64,000 nucleotides of DNA. Origin: Macrolepiota albuminosa (taxonomy: Eukaryota; Basidiomycota; Agaricomycetes; Agaricales; Agaricaceae). Position 1 is the first letter of the stretch; the number at the start of each line of letters is the position of its first letter. A program made the translations under genes and the position numbers. Below, piece by piece: positions 10,144 to 21,527 of this stretch. Location of the stretch: positions 372,001-436,000 of the forward strand of contig JAMWFC010000051.1 in assembly GCA_027475525.1 (NCBI GenBank). Direction: 5' to 3'. A model generated the notes under the pieces. The model saw only the letters and a program-made list of their open reading frames with translations. It was not told where the DNA came from and ran no database searches.

Positions 10144-12423
10144 TCGTCCTCATCAGTCGAATGATAAATGATATAGATCACATACACACTCAGCACAAAA
10201 CTGATCTCCTTGCCCTATTGGCTGCCTGTAAGCGGCAGACTACACTCTCAAGTTGGGACACCAACTCTAGCAAAAGGGCGCATTGGCAAGGAGTAGAGGA
10301 TGCGCCCTCCTGCTCAACTCAGTTGAGCATTGCTGTTCTCAGCCAGGAGGCTAGTCTAGAACAGGACATCTTCTCCTATGAAGATGTTTCTGTTCTAGCT
10401 GCCTTCCGGCTTATTTAGCACCTCGCTAGTGGCGCATCTGAAGTTGCATCTTTGCAACCATTATCCATGATATCTACCATGTATTCTAGGGAGCAGAGTT
10501 CCCAGGGCATCAGTACACGCCCCACTGAGGCTAAGGCCTTGCAACCCTGAAAGGATTGTCAGGGTAAGCATCTGAAAGGGCACACATATGTCAATGTGCA
10601 CTTCCCCGAGGATGCCCTAAAAGAGGCTCCAGGGGCTAACATCCCTGTCTTATCTGCAGTATCGGTAAAGGGTTCTCCAGCCTGATACCCTCAGTGTGTG
10701 TGGGCGATAAACCCACAGTTGGAGAATTCTGTGTCAGAGAGGCTGTCTTCCCTGCCCTCCAATAATGACTGGTATGAGGAGCCTGAAGAGGCTCATATGG
10801 AATCTTCTGTGCCGCATGAGACTGCAGCACAATGTATGGTGCACAAGCAGCACAACAGTAATTGACAGGCCAAGATAGACCATTGGATGTAAGATAGCGC
10901 CAAATAAGGAGCCGCTCTCCTCAAAGATGAGACCAGGTGCATCTCTGATGCGCTTGGTGTTGTGATCTATTAAGATCACACTATTGAGCACCAGAACTCA
11001 TTCTTTGGCACGGGGTTGTCTCTCCAATTCTACTGGTCACCAGTGACCAACACTATCTTTGTCAGGCAAGAAGCCCATGAAGCCAGGGCCTTCGAGGCTG
11101 ATAAAGAAAGCAATGCTGTGCATATGCCTCACAACAGTAGAGTGTACTAAGTTGTGCTTCATGGGTTCCCCCGCAGCCTTCAAGAGCTCTGCAGGCTCTA
11201 TTCACTGGTAAACAACTAGTTTATGCCAATTTGTCAGCATCAGTTGGGCTATCTCTTGCTCAATGAATTTAAATGGGTAACTATGAATTGCTACCCTACA
11301 GCCTGAGACAGAGTAATGTCTCAACTACTCGACAATGTCCTGTACAAGACCATTGTGGTACCTTTTACGAGTTTGGAGGAGTAGGAGAAAGTTCTGCGGA
11401 TAATTGCTTCTTTATAGATTTACTGCCACAAGGAAAGTGGAAGGCTGGCCTTTGTCAGTCTGACTCCCCCTGATCCAAAGCAACCCTTTGCTTTGGACTA
11501 CCTGGGCTCATATGCCCTTCTTTATAGGTGTCCTGGAATGCCTAACATGTAGACCAGTCTGGCCATGGACCATGCCATGCGCATTCATTGGCGCAGCCTC
11601 TTTAGATTTGTGCTTGTATGTGCTATCAGCACCAGCCGCCCATCCAAGATCATGGTGCACAAGCACCTAGCTTATGTATTTGCATGGCCAGGCCTCTATA
11701 AAGAGGCTGTTGCTGAATATAAGGCGGCTACAAGGCAATCCTTTGTGCCTCTCCACACTGAGGATTCGAATTTTGAGGCTCAAGCTGTGGATATCCTGGA
11801 AGCATCAGCTTCCGTCTTTACCACTTTGAACATGTTATATGTCCTTCTTCACAATCAAATCCTAGTCAGCTGGGTTGACTATGCATATACCTATGAGGTC
11901 ACCTACTTGGCCCACATCTTCTTCAGTAACAATCAGCTCTATAACAAGGTGGCTGCCATCAATGACAAGAGGCTGCAACACCTTGATCATTATGGAACAC
12001 CTCAGTCCCTTGCTCAGTATGATGGGTGGTGCAAGGCCACTATTGGCAATCACCAATGCCTGATGCTTCAGCAGCAGGAGAGTTATTGTGCGTTCGACAA
12101 TGCATTCACTAAGGAGATGTATCTCCTCATTGGGCAGGACATTCATGTCCAAGAAATCTGGATGTGCCAGTACCCATCTGACGATAGGGATCTTCCTGAT
12201 CTCCAACCACCTACTCTGAGGCTGACCTTCAACTCCATCATTATACTGTCCCGCTACAGGACTATGACAATTCCCTGCCTATGTCAGGGCCATTAGGCAC
12301 CTCTCACAAGCTCACACTTGAGGATGAACTTCTCAACTATGATATGAATGATGTGACTGCTGATCTGTTCCAGGAGCTCAGAAACTCTCCAATTGCCCCC
12401 ATTCCTAACTTACTAATGGCCTG
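10144..12423 (+). pseudogene. Unrecognised retroelement ORF, 3' half
   Basis: Coding-like frames continue after the solo LTR. At 10144-10418 there is a segment with LLALLAACKRQTTLSS. The longest block, 11565-12296, contains MVHKHLAYVFAWPGLYKEAV and DSNFEAQAVDILEAS, then LLIGQDIHVQEIWMCQYPSD. The end (about 12298-12423) reads LTLEDELLNYDMNDVTADLF before a stop. I have an uncertain memory of similar uncharacterised ORFs in mushroom genomes and assign no function. A PPT and putative LTR start follow at 12462-12470, so a Gag-like role in an LTR element is plausible. Many stops sit at former CAG or TGG codons. Confidence 0.4.
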
Positions 12424-12461
12424 ACTATTGTGGTGCTTTGAGACTATAGTTTGATCTGATT

Positions 12462-12820
12462 GGGGGAGGTGTAGCGTAGTCCACTACATGGCATTGGCCA
12501 CATAGCTTTTACTTAGTATAGTAGTAAAATATTATATTATATTTATTATAATATAATATTATTTACATAATTATAAATACTTAGATATCTGCTGCTTACT
12601 CAGCAGCTTATATTTGTGTCATACTACATAGTCAATAGACTGGACTGGTCTGATTCTGTGCAGTGTGACTACTAAGCTCTCTCAAACCTGTAACTTTGTT
12701 ACACATCCATAGACCTGTCACTTGCATGATATTCAGACTCTGAGGGCCTCCAACACTGTCTGACTCTTGCTTATTGCTGTGATGAATAGATTGACAAAGA
12801 GTAGATTTAAATGCCATGGA
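12462..12820 (+). repeat. Polypurine tract and putative 3' LTR start
   Basis: A purine run (gggggagg, 12462-12469) is followed immediately by TGTAGCGTAGTCCACTACAT, the layout of a PPT next to a 3' LTR. I cannot find the LTR end or a second copy in the window, so the right limit is arbitrary. It would be the 3' end of the element carrying the ORF at 8283-12423. Confidence 0.45.
12528..12560. repeat. Perfect AT inverted repeat
   Basis: Two 14-bp arms (aatattatattata at 12528-12541 and its reverse complement at 12547-12560) are separated by five bases. The sequence is pure A/T and could extrude a hairpin. It lies in the putative LTR. Confidence 0.8.
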
Positions 12821-13639
12821 AGGCAGATGCAATGAACCTGATTATGTCTAAAGGTTGGTCTGTGGCACTAAATGGCTGAAATTGAACATTGAGTGGGCTA
12901 GTCACTGACACTGATGATGATGGTGAGTCCTATGTAGTGATCTGGAGCAGAAGCTATAGTAGTAAATAACATGAGTAAAGCAGTAGTACAGCTACCGACT
13001 CTGGCACAGTTCACAGAGCTCCTCCTGCAGAATGCTGAGCTCATTGTCTAGGATAATAAGCAATGTAGACTAGTTGCTGCCACCAATAATGAGCAGAAGT
13101 TGAGAGCTGTTTTGAAACACTTTGAAATGCTGAAGCTCTATAGCCATGACAGTTGAGCTGATTTTAGATGTGGACATGGCCTTGAAAGCTGAGCATGTAT
13201 GATGACTATGCGTTAATTTCAGTTATAGGCACTCTGATTGTAGAGACCTTATGGCTGTGCTTAAAGTAATCAGTTTCTCCATGCTACTAAATAAATTAAT
13301 AAATAAATATTTTTATTGCACTAGACTGGTACAGCTGTGGAGCATCATCTTGGTGCAATAGATTATCTGCAGAGCCTGCAGAGCAGACAATGCATCACTT
13401 GTTCTGAGATTAATGATTCAATCTTTCTGGGATAAACCTATGCTTTCACATTGTTTATATATTATTTAGACAATCATGGGCATGCATGCTGAGCAATGAT
13501 CTTAGTAAGCCTATTTATTGTACTATCACTATGAATATCTAAACAACTTATCTTCAATACAGAAATCTGTAAAAGAGTGGCTGAGAAGAGAAAATATTGC
13601 AAAAATCATAAAAGTATAAAATTTAAATAGTTTACATAT
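12821..13639. other. AT-rich intergenic DNA, no gene seen
   Basis: No reading frame with protein-like composition and no repeat shared with other parts of the window were found. Short A/T runs (13290-13315) occur. Confidence 0.5.
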
Positions 13640-16600
13640 GAGCAATATTCAAAAAAAAAAACTAGAAAAAAAGCTACTAGAATAAAATAAATAAAATTAG
13701 TCCTGTCACTGATATATAAAAACTTACCACTTACTTTGTTGAGCTCTTCAAGTAGATAATCTACCAAATCATCATTTAACTTTGAAAGAAATGGAAAAGA
13801 AAATTTATTTCTTGTGCTTTTGCCTAGTACTTGTGCTGAAAGTGCATCCTTTTTAGCCCAGGCTGAGATTTCAGGAATTTTATTTGTCCAGTGTGAAACT
13901 TTACAAAGTAGATATTCTAAAAAAATTAGACTATCACTAATATACTGCTTTGCTTCTGAAAAATACCTGAAAAAGTGACTATTTAGACAACATAGTGCAA
14001 AGTAAACAGATTTGCGACTTTCAAGATTAAAACCCAACAAACTTATTCCAGAAAAAGCACCAAGCTGAGGATGATTCCAAATCTAATCAATCATCTCTTT
14101 AAATATAGGCTTTGCAATTACTTTTTCAATTGTCAATGCATTTACAGTCTGCAGTACAGTCAACCCACTCATAAATCTAGTTACTTTCAGATCTTGAATA
14201 AAACACAATGTATCACTCCATAATTTTTGTGAACTAAAATAAGTATCTGGGTCTTAATCTAGCATTTTACTTAAATATTTTTTTCAGCTAGTTTGAATCT
14301 CATAGGCCTAATAAGGTGACAATTTAATGTGTAAAGAAGAATGTAATAAATTTTCCTCTGATAATAAAGTCCTTCTGCTTGAAGAAATAGTTGAAAACAA
14401 TTTTAGTAAATTGTTTGCTGTTCCATAGATAATGCTATTTAATAGCTGAAGAAGTCCAGAAATAGATTTGTTAGGCCTTTCATCAAATATCACTGTAGGA
14501 GATCCATGATGCTTAAGTATTACTTGATTGTGCTTAAGTGCAGATTGAAAAATGCCAATGCAATTAGACAGTGTAGTGCAATAAAAAGAGCCTGTAAAAT
14601 CCAGAAAATTAAAGGTCTTATTACTTTATCCTGTCCTACTCCAGACCATTAAATTTGATAGTCCATAAATAGAAGTAAGTATATGTCCTGGCAAATGTCT
14701 TTTCAAAAGTTGTGCTCCTTGATTGAATTTACAAATAGGATTAAATTGATTAGTATCAGATGATAAATATTCCTTTTCTGTTCCAAAATTCAAGCCATCC
14801 AAAAGATAGTAAAGAGATTGGTGTATCCATTCAAGATTTTGACAGTGATTCAAAGCTTCACAAAGAATAATATCAGAAATAGCAACAGATATTGACATAT
14901 TTAGTGATTTCAATATAGTATTTTGTGATACAGGAATATGTTTTTTGTATGTAATTTGTCTGGATATAAAAGACTGTTTTGGCTTAGCTTTTGTTGGCTG
15001 TACATTCTGAATTGTATCTACAATTTTTGAAAGTCTGCTTCTTATTTTAAATTTATATATGCAAAGATCAATAAAATCAGCAATAGAATTGATAATAATT
15101 GGTATTTCATCAGAATAGTTGCGAAAAGCATCATGAAGAGGTTTAAAATATTTATCTGGCTGAGTGTAAATATGATGTACTAATGTAGCATTATTGATAG
15201 CATTATCAGAAAATAGTGTTTTAGGCCTTTCTAAAATTACTAAGATAGTTTTTGAAGCACAAATACTCTCAGTGTCCACATCTTCAATTAAAGCTTGTAG
15301 TATAATGCCTCAGAGCTGACAACTACAAATAAGAGCTAGCTGTTCTTTTTTTAGTAGTTGTCCTGTATGATTTGCTGTAGTGCTAAAATATGGCATTACT
15401 AGTTGCTCAATTAATAGATTAGACAAATATTTATTCAAAGCTTTATAGAGATCTTGAGGATCAGATTTGATAACTTTATCTTAAATAAGCAAAATATCTC
15501 CTGGAATTTTGCTAGCTTGAAATGATGAAGTATTTGGCCTCACACCAAATAAATTCCAAGGAATTGAAGTATGTGATTTTTCTTGCTATACAGATTTTTT
15601 TTTTACTTTAATTATTTTTCTGATAATCAACAAGAAACTTATAGACTGTAATGATCAGGTCTCTATAAGAAGAATAATGCTTTTTAAGATATGCAGGTTC
15701 TTTTGATTCATGGATTTCTAGCAGTATATTAAGTATTTTTAGCAATGAAAATAAAATAAAGTCATTAATAATAAGTATATTCTGACATTCTTGCTATTGA
15801 ATTGATGCTTGTAAAATTTTAGTTACAAAATTGTTTTGTTGTATAATTCGAAAGCTTTGTACTGCTTTAGTAATACAAAGGATAACTTTTTCCATTGTTT
15901 GAAAATATCATTATTATTATCAACATTAGCAATATCAGTATTATCTAAAGGACTAGCTTGTACAAATTCAGTATATGATTGCTGATCCTTAACAAGACTA
16001 TGAAAAACTTGAGGCCAATAATGAATATTTTTATCAAGCTTATAAAAAGCAACTTGTTTTTTAAAATGTTGAAATGAATAATTTAAATTATCATATTTAT
16101 TTTGAAAAAATTGAGGATCAAGCTATAATAAAGCTTTCTAGTCTGATTGCAATAAAATATTAGTTTTTAATTCTGTAAAGCTTATATGATTAACAATAGC
16201 TTCAACTTCATACATTTTGTATTCTTAGTTTCCAATTAAAATAGGCTAAAAATTTCAAAATAAGTTTAATTATTTAAAAGACCAACTTTAATATTATTAA
16301 CATCTTCAATTAAACTTTTATTATATAATTGAGGTTTTTTTTGATAAGTAACTTTTTGCTGTTTTTTAAATGAAGCAGAAGATTCTTGCATTGTTTCAAA
16401 ATCTTCAGATTCAATAAAGAAGCTATTAGATGTATTATAACTAATTGAAGGTGATTTTAGCTGTTTTCACTTTAATAAAGTTACAGAATTGGTTTTTAAT
16501 AGCAACTGTTCTTTTTCTTGTTCTTTTGATAATTAAACCAACTTTAGCTTTTCTTGCATTTGCTTATATATTGTCTGTTTCAAATTAAGATCTGTAGCAA

Positions 16601-17965
16601 AAGCTAATTGCAACAAGTAGACATAATAGCTACGATAAAGTAAAATTTTATTTTAATCTGCCTTCTTCAAAATATCTAGCTTTGAAATTTCTGATGAAAT
16701 ATTATCTCTATTATCATTTTTTACTGACATTTTTGCTAGGAGAGTAGATGCAGTTTTATCCAAAGAAATTTTTAAAAATAAAAAAGCTTCAAAAAAAGCA
16801 TATATAACCTTTGTAGCCATTCTTGATTTTTCTTTTTGTAATAAACCCAGAATATGTGGAGTATCAGCAAATGTTAGAAATGTTGGATCTGAACGTGAAA
16901 ATGATCCATGATTATGAAACAAGCTAGCTTTAATGAGAGCCATTTCAGAAGTATGTGAAACAGCTGCAGCTGAAAAATATACTGAAATGTCAATATGATT
17001 TACTAATGCAGCTTTTTGCCAATATTCATTGAACTGCTGCAATTTTAAATTGTTATAAAGTGTTTCATGAATAGAGACTTGTCTATCATCATAAAGATCT
17101 CAAGCATTAAAAAAAAGACATTACAAAAAAGAAAAAAAATAGAACAATTTAATTCTCTGACAAAAAGCCCATAGCATGCAAAAACAAAACTGCCCTCATA
17201 AGCACCTGTATTATGTTTAAATTTATACTATTATCATTGAAAATAATACTTTGCTTATCAAGTAATATATTTACTAAAAGTATAAACATGGTTAAATAAG
17301 CTATTGCATCTCTATTTATATGCAAAGTACCTTGGACTTTGCCAATTTCTTTAATAAGATCACCATCATTAAAGTCAGATGAAACATTAAGTTGAACATC
17401 AATTCCTCCTTGCTTTAATTCAGCAAATGAAAAATAATTATTATTATTAAGATGAAATTGAATAATCTTCCACTAAAACTTAGACATAGAAAAAGAAGCA
17501 AGAATGCAATATATTTCACTGAGAAGATGCAAAAAATATTGAATTCTATTTTTTGCAGAATCATAAGTAATTTGTAAAGCTGGCACAAGAATTCCCATTT
17601 CATTTTCTTCTTCAAGTGTTGATGCAAGACTGTAAGAGCCATCAAATTGATATATTTGTTTTTCAGGTTGATGTTTAGAGCATATATTTCTGTGCAAGAA
17701 TGGAAGAGCAAAAATAAGATCCAGTTTATTATTAGAATCAGAAGTTGAAGGACACTGTCCAAAGACAAATAGATGCAACTCATTGAAAAGCTCAAGAAGC
17801 TTTGAATAATACTCTGGATACATATTTTCAACAGATTTGAGAGTATGAAGACAAGCATGAGTATGCAACTCTTTAACATTGCCTTGAATATTTAAAACAT
17901 ATAGTATTCCAGATGTCATAGTCACCATTCCCTTTGAATAACCATCTATATACTTTTTTTAATAT
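13640..17965 (-). pseudogene. Long unrecognised AT-rich coding relic
   Basis: Protein-like frames follow each other on the minus strand: 17928-17473 (MVTMTSGILYVLNIQGNVKE), 17042-16653 (QFNEYWQKAALVNHIDISVY), 15279-14626 (FKPLHDAFRNYSDEIP) and 14040-13720. The stretch between 16500 and 15280 is also mostly open in one frame, with isolated TAG codons where Gln would fit. Intron-like gaps occur, for example near 17140-17090. Together this suggests one multi-exon protein of perhaps 1,200-1,400 residues that has taken nonsense substitutions. I see no motif I can name. It could be a host gene or a large transposon ORF. Confidence 0.4.
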
Positions 17966-18319
17966 CTCAGATAGCATAAATATAGTCAGAAAATATTAGT
18001 CTAGACTAATATTCAATATCTTGAGTTTTTTTTAGAAAAATTGACTAATATAGTAGTTACAAAAGCCACCTGAACTGAGAATCTGTAATTATTCTGAAGT
18101 TGCCAAGTGGATTTAGGATATATAAACAAATGTGATAATGGCTTATCATTGAGCAGTGGAAAAGCTTCATCACCAAGAGAAAGACCAAGAATTTGGTATG
18201 GTGCTACATCAATTTGAGGTTTAAAAAAAGCAGAATTTTCAGAATGTGGTATAATAGACTTTATACTATCAGGATAATGCCCATATGATATTGCTATATA
18301 AAATTAATCTCAGTAAAAT
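17966..18319. other. Upstream part of the AT-rich relic
   Basis: Minus-strand frames such as the one around 18090-18290 look weakly coding, but are too broken to assign. They may be earlier exons of the relic at 13640-17965. Confidence 0.3.
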
Positions 18320-18770
18320 TAAAATAGCAAGTAAATATTATATACTAGAAGATGCAGAGTCAATTTGGCATTTTATACAATATCAGCCATCAATAGTAGC
18401 AAAAAATAAGTAGATATTACATACCAGAAAAACTTGAGTCAAGTATTTGTTCTATATAAAGTCAACACTCAATTGTAGTAAAAAAAAAACTAAAATGTTG
18501 CACATTAGAAGATTGTAAACTCATAATTTCTTGTTTTACACAGTATCAACCATTAATAGCAGCAAAGAATAAGTAGATATTACACACCAGAGAAATGCAA
18601 GTAAAGTATTTGTCCTATATAAAATCAATACTTAATTGCAGCAAAAAAAAAAACTGAAATGTTACACACCAAAAGTCTGTAAACTTATAATTTCTTGTTC
18701 TACACAGTATCAACCATCAATAGCAGCAAAGAATAAGTAGATATTACATACTAGAAGACTTGGTGTTGGA
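18320..18770. repeat. ~163-bp imperfect tandem repeat
   Basis: The phrase aagtagatattaca recurs at about 18408, 18571 and 18735, a spacing of 163-164 bp. The surrounding sequence (cagtatcaaccat..., A-run near 18480 and 18645) repeats with it. About 2.7 units are present, about 80-90% alike by eye. The sequence is noncoding and AT-rich. Confidence 0.75.
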
Positions 18771-19082
18771 AACTGATTGTCCTATATTAAATTGATCTTT
18801 AATGGCAGGAGATAATAAAAAAATAGAGAAATATTACTGAGAGCTTGTTTGTTGTTGTCTAAAAAATAAATATAAACAGAAAAATACTCTAGTATATAGA
18901 ATCTAAAACATATCTTGCATGGTATAGTCTGTGGAGGTAGTTGCTAAATGTGCTGATAAAAGTAGAAGAAAGAAAAGAGTGAACAAAAATTGGTGATGGA
19001 ACTTGATGTGTTTGGACTACTTTGTTTGAGATCAACCCTGAACCCTGAAAATCATGTGGTTTTTAATCACTTGACTAATATA

Positions 19083-19336
19083 CACTGGCTCAAAAAACTG
19101 CCTCAATGTTTGGCCTTTTTGGAAAGATTTATATGGTGTGCAACAATTACATAAGCAAAAAATCATAGAAATTCACATGACATAGAACTACATCTTGGCT
19201 TTATAATGACATATAAATCATGTGATTTAGATAAGAACTCGCTGATTAATAAATCAAAAAAAATATTCAATTATTGGGGCAGTTTTTTGACCTACTCTAA
19301 TTTACTCTAATTTTCATATCTAGTACTTGGTATGGC
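19083..19336 (+). repeat. Left terminal inverted repeat of the Tc1 element
   Basis: It pairs with about 20525-20755 on the other strand. The core ctcaaaaaactgcc occurs at the outer end, and a second inverted copy (ggggcagttttttga) lies near 19274-19290. The same internal copy exists in the right repeat near 20546-20560. This is an IR/DR-like arrangement, with two transposase-site-like motifs per end. Confidence 0.7.
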
Positions 19337-19516
19337 AAAATATTCAATTATTGGGGCAGTTTTTTGACCTACTCTAATTTACTCTAATTTTCATATCTAG
19401 TACTTGGTATGGCCTCCATTTGCCTTTATAACTGCCTTGATCCTTCTAGGCATGCTTTCTATGAGGCTTTGGCATATCTCTGATGGTATTTCATTCCACT
19501 CCTTGACCACTCTCTC

Positions 19517-20472
19517 TCACAACTCATGCATTCTTTTAGGAGATACCTCATACTCCAAAAGTTTGTACTTGATATAAATCCAGAGATGTTCAATAGGATT
19601 GAGGTCAGGGGATTGGGCAGGCCAGGATATCACAATGATGTTGTTATCAGAAAACCAGGTTGTTGCCCATTTGAAGGTGTGTTTCAGGTCATTGTGCTGC
19701 TGAAAATATTGTCCTTCCTCCTCCATTTCCAACTTCTCAAAGCTTTCCACCACTCTCTTATCCAAAATCTCACAATACTGTGCAACATCCATCTTCCCTA
19801 CTCTATTTCAACTCATGCAGCTTCATACCATTAAATTGTTTCCTCCTCCATGCTTGATAGTTGGTATAGTAGTGTAGTCAGAGAATGATTCTCCTGGAAT
19901 TTTTTATACATATATCTTCTTATCTGATCCAATCTGATTAATCTTTGTCTCATCACTCCACAAAACCCTTTTTCAATCCTCCACTGTCCAGTTTTCATAA
20001 TACTGAGCAAACTTGAGCCAATTTGCACGATGAGCAGCCTTGACCATGAGAAATTTCTTCTTTGTTGCTGAGCAAAAGCCTGCCTTCTTCAATGCATTTC
20101 TGACTGTCTAAAGATTGACAGGACTAGAGATAACAGAATTAATGAGCTGTGTAGCTTGAACAGCATTATCCAGCTTTCCAGTAGTAATTTAACAAATAAT
20201 AAACTGTTTGTCACATGCTATAAGCTTGGAAAGATGACCTCCAGGATGATTCTCTTTGTTGCTCTCCAGCTTTTTGCTGATCTTGCCCACAGTGCTCTTC
20301 TCCAGGCCAGTTTTTGCTTGGATTTGATGCTGAGAATACCTCTCATTGAGGAGAGAAGCAACAGAAAAGTGATTGGCAGCAGAAACAGATCACATGATGG
20401 TGGTAAAATGTCAAGAAAGTGATTGATTGAAGTTGAACATGTCAAATTAGTACAAACAAGGTCACATGACAT
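19517..20472 (-). pseudogene. Tc1/mariner transposase (broken)
   Basis: The N-terminal HTH part lies at 20472-20218, with later parts at 20028-19831 and 19792-19517. The first catalytic Asp is seen in a frame at about 19935-19955 (VLWSDETKIN). The second region reads FQQHNDLKHTF, where family members have QQDND, so the catalytic Asp is His here. WPAQSPDLNPIEHLW (19660-19590) is textbook Tc1, with the third acidic residue in place. At least one TGA lies before the first catalytic block and several frameshifts occur. The enzyme would cut and paste the element at TA. Confidence 0.85.
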
Positions 20473-20524
20473 TGTTTATACTTCTCACAAGGTGTTTCCA
20501 TCTTCTACTGCTGAAAAGTATTGA

Positions 20525-20755
20525 GAAAATATGAAAATTAAAATGAGTCAAAAAACTGCCCCAATGATTGAATATTTTGTTTGATTTATTAATCAGTGAG
20601 TTCTTGTCCAAATCACATGATTTATATGTCATTATAAAGCCAAGATGTAGTTGTATGTCCTGCAATTTTCTACGATATTTTGCTTATGTAATTGTTGCAC
20701 ACCATGTGAATCTTTCCAAAAAGGCCAAACATTGGGGCAGTTTTTTGAGCCAATG
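20525..20755 (-). repeat. Right terminal inverted repeat of the Tc1 element
   Basis: This is the inverted match to 19083-19336, including the outer 20 bp, the run aaggccaaacattgg and the internal second motif. Divergence between the two ends is modest, so the element is not ancient. Confidence 0.7.
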
Positions 20756-20761
20756 TATTTA

Positions 20762-21125
20762 TGTTGAGAAACACAACCATCAACTGTATATACCGAGCAA
20801 CAATTATTTGTTGAGACAAAACCTCATATTTGTAGTAGCAATAAAACTAGCTCTTCTCTACAGCTTGAAGGAAACAATTTTTGTATATTTTTTAAGTCTA
20901 TCTTAGTCTATCATATTGATTAAACAGATACATTAAGTATCCACTCTCTAGCTTAACTGCATTGTCTCTATTAGAGAACATCTCATGAAGTGTCTCTGGC
21001 ATGCAACTCCTATAGTTTCCTTCTTTATATTCTCTACTATATCTCATCTCCACTCTTCAACGTAGCTAGAGCAAATGTTAGTTAGAATAAATGAATAAAA
21101 AAACACTTACTATACAATTTCAACA
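20762..21125. repeat. Putative solo copia-type LTR
   Basis: The 364-bp block begins TGTTGAGAAAC and ends ATTTCAACA, giving TGTTGA/TCAACA inverted ends like the copia LTRs at 43-54 kb, though the body differs. No clear target duplication is visible. It fills the space between the Tc1 right end and the gypsy-2 LTR. Confidence 0.4.
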
Positions 21126-21130
21126 CTATC

Positions 21131-21527
21131 TGTTAGTACTATTCTCAACCTTTGAGGTGCTCTGGTTCTTTAGCTATCACTCAGACAAGTGTGGGCCCTT
21201 CAGCACCGCTCCAGGCTGCTTAGATAAGCCGGAGTTTGCCTTTCTGACTTCTAAAGTCCGGAGTTTTCCTCCCTTGTTTGCACACTTGTTTGGTTAGTCA
21301 ATTTTCGAGTTTTTAAGGTTTTGTTGTACTGTACAGTTGTTTCCCACGCTTCAGAGGCCCCAGAAGCGTCCAACCTGGCATGGGGAATCCCCAGACTTGT
21401 TCTCTTTGGATCTCCCTCTGTCAGGTGAGTAGCTACCTTGATATTGTCAGTATATATTCTAATACACTTTGGATTTCCCTCTGCCAGCTGTGTGACTGAG
21501 CCACAGCCTCTAGAGGTCGCCCTTACA
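21131..21527 (+). repeat. gypsy-2 LTR
   Basis: The LTR starts TGTTAGTACTATTC and ends CGCCCTTACA (397 bp). It matches 39468-39844 and 1-225 in reverse orientation. It is the least CpG-depleted of the three copies. A gag relic follows, so this is the 5' LTR of a plus-strand element whose 3' part is missing. Confidence 0.7.

Larger units (their letters stand above)
19083..20755 (-). mobile_element. Tc1/mariner-type DNA transposon, inactive
   Basis: Long terminal inverted repeats begin CACTGGCTCAAAAAACTGCC on the left and CATTGGCTCAAAAAACTGCC on the right, each bordered by TA (19081-19082, 20756-20757), the target duplication of this superfamily. A broken transposase is read on the minus strand. 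The length of 1,673 bp includes a 77-bp tandem duplication at 19260-19413 that may be an assembly artefact. Without it the length is about 1,596 bp, normal for the family. Confidence 0.85.

Noticed and set aside
12528..12560. Rho-independent-type terminator
   Set aside because: The organism is a eukaryote and the hairpin is pure A/T.
19260..19413. The 77-bp repeat in the Tc1 end as a functional extra transposase site
   Set aside because: The same period occurs in five unrelated places and the right end lacks it, so an artefact is more likely.
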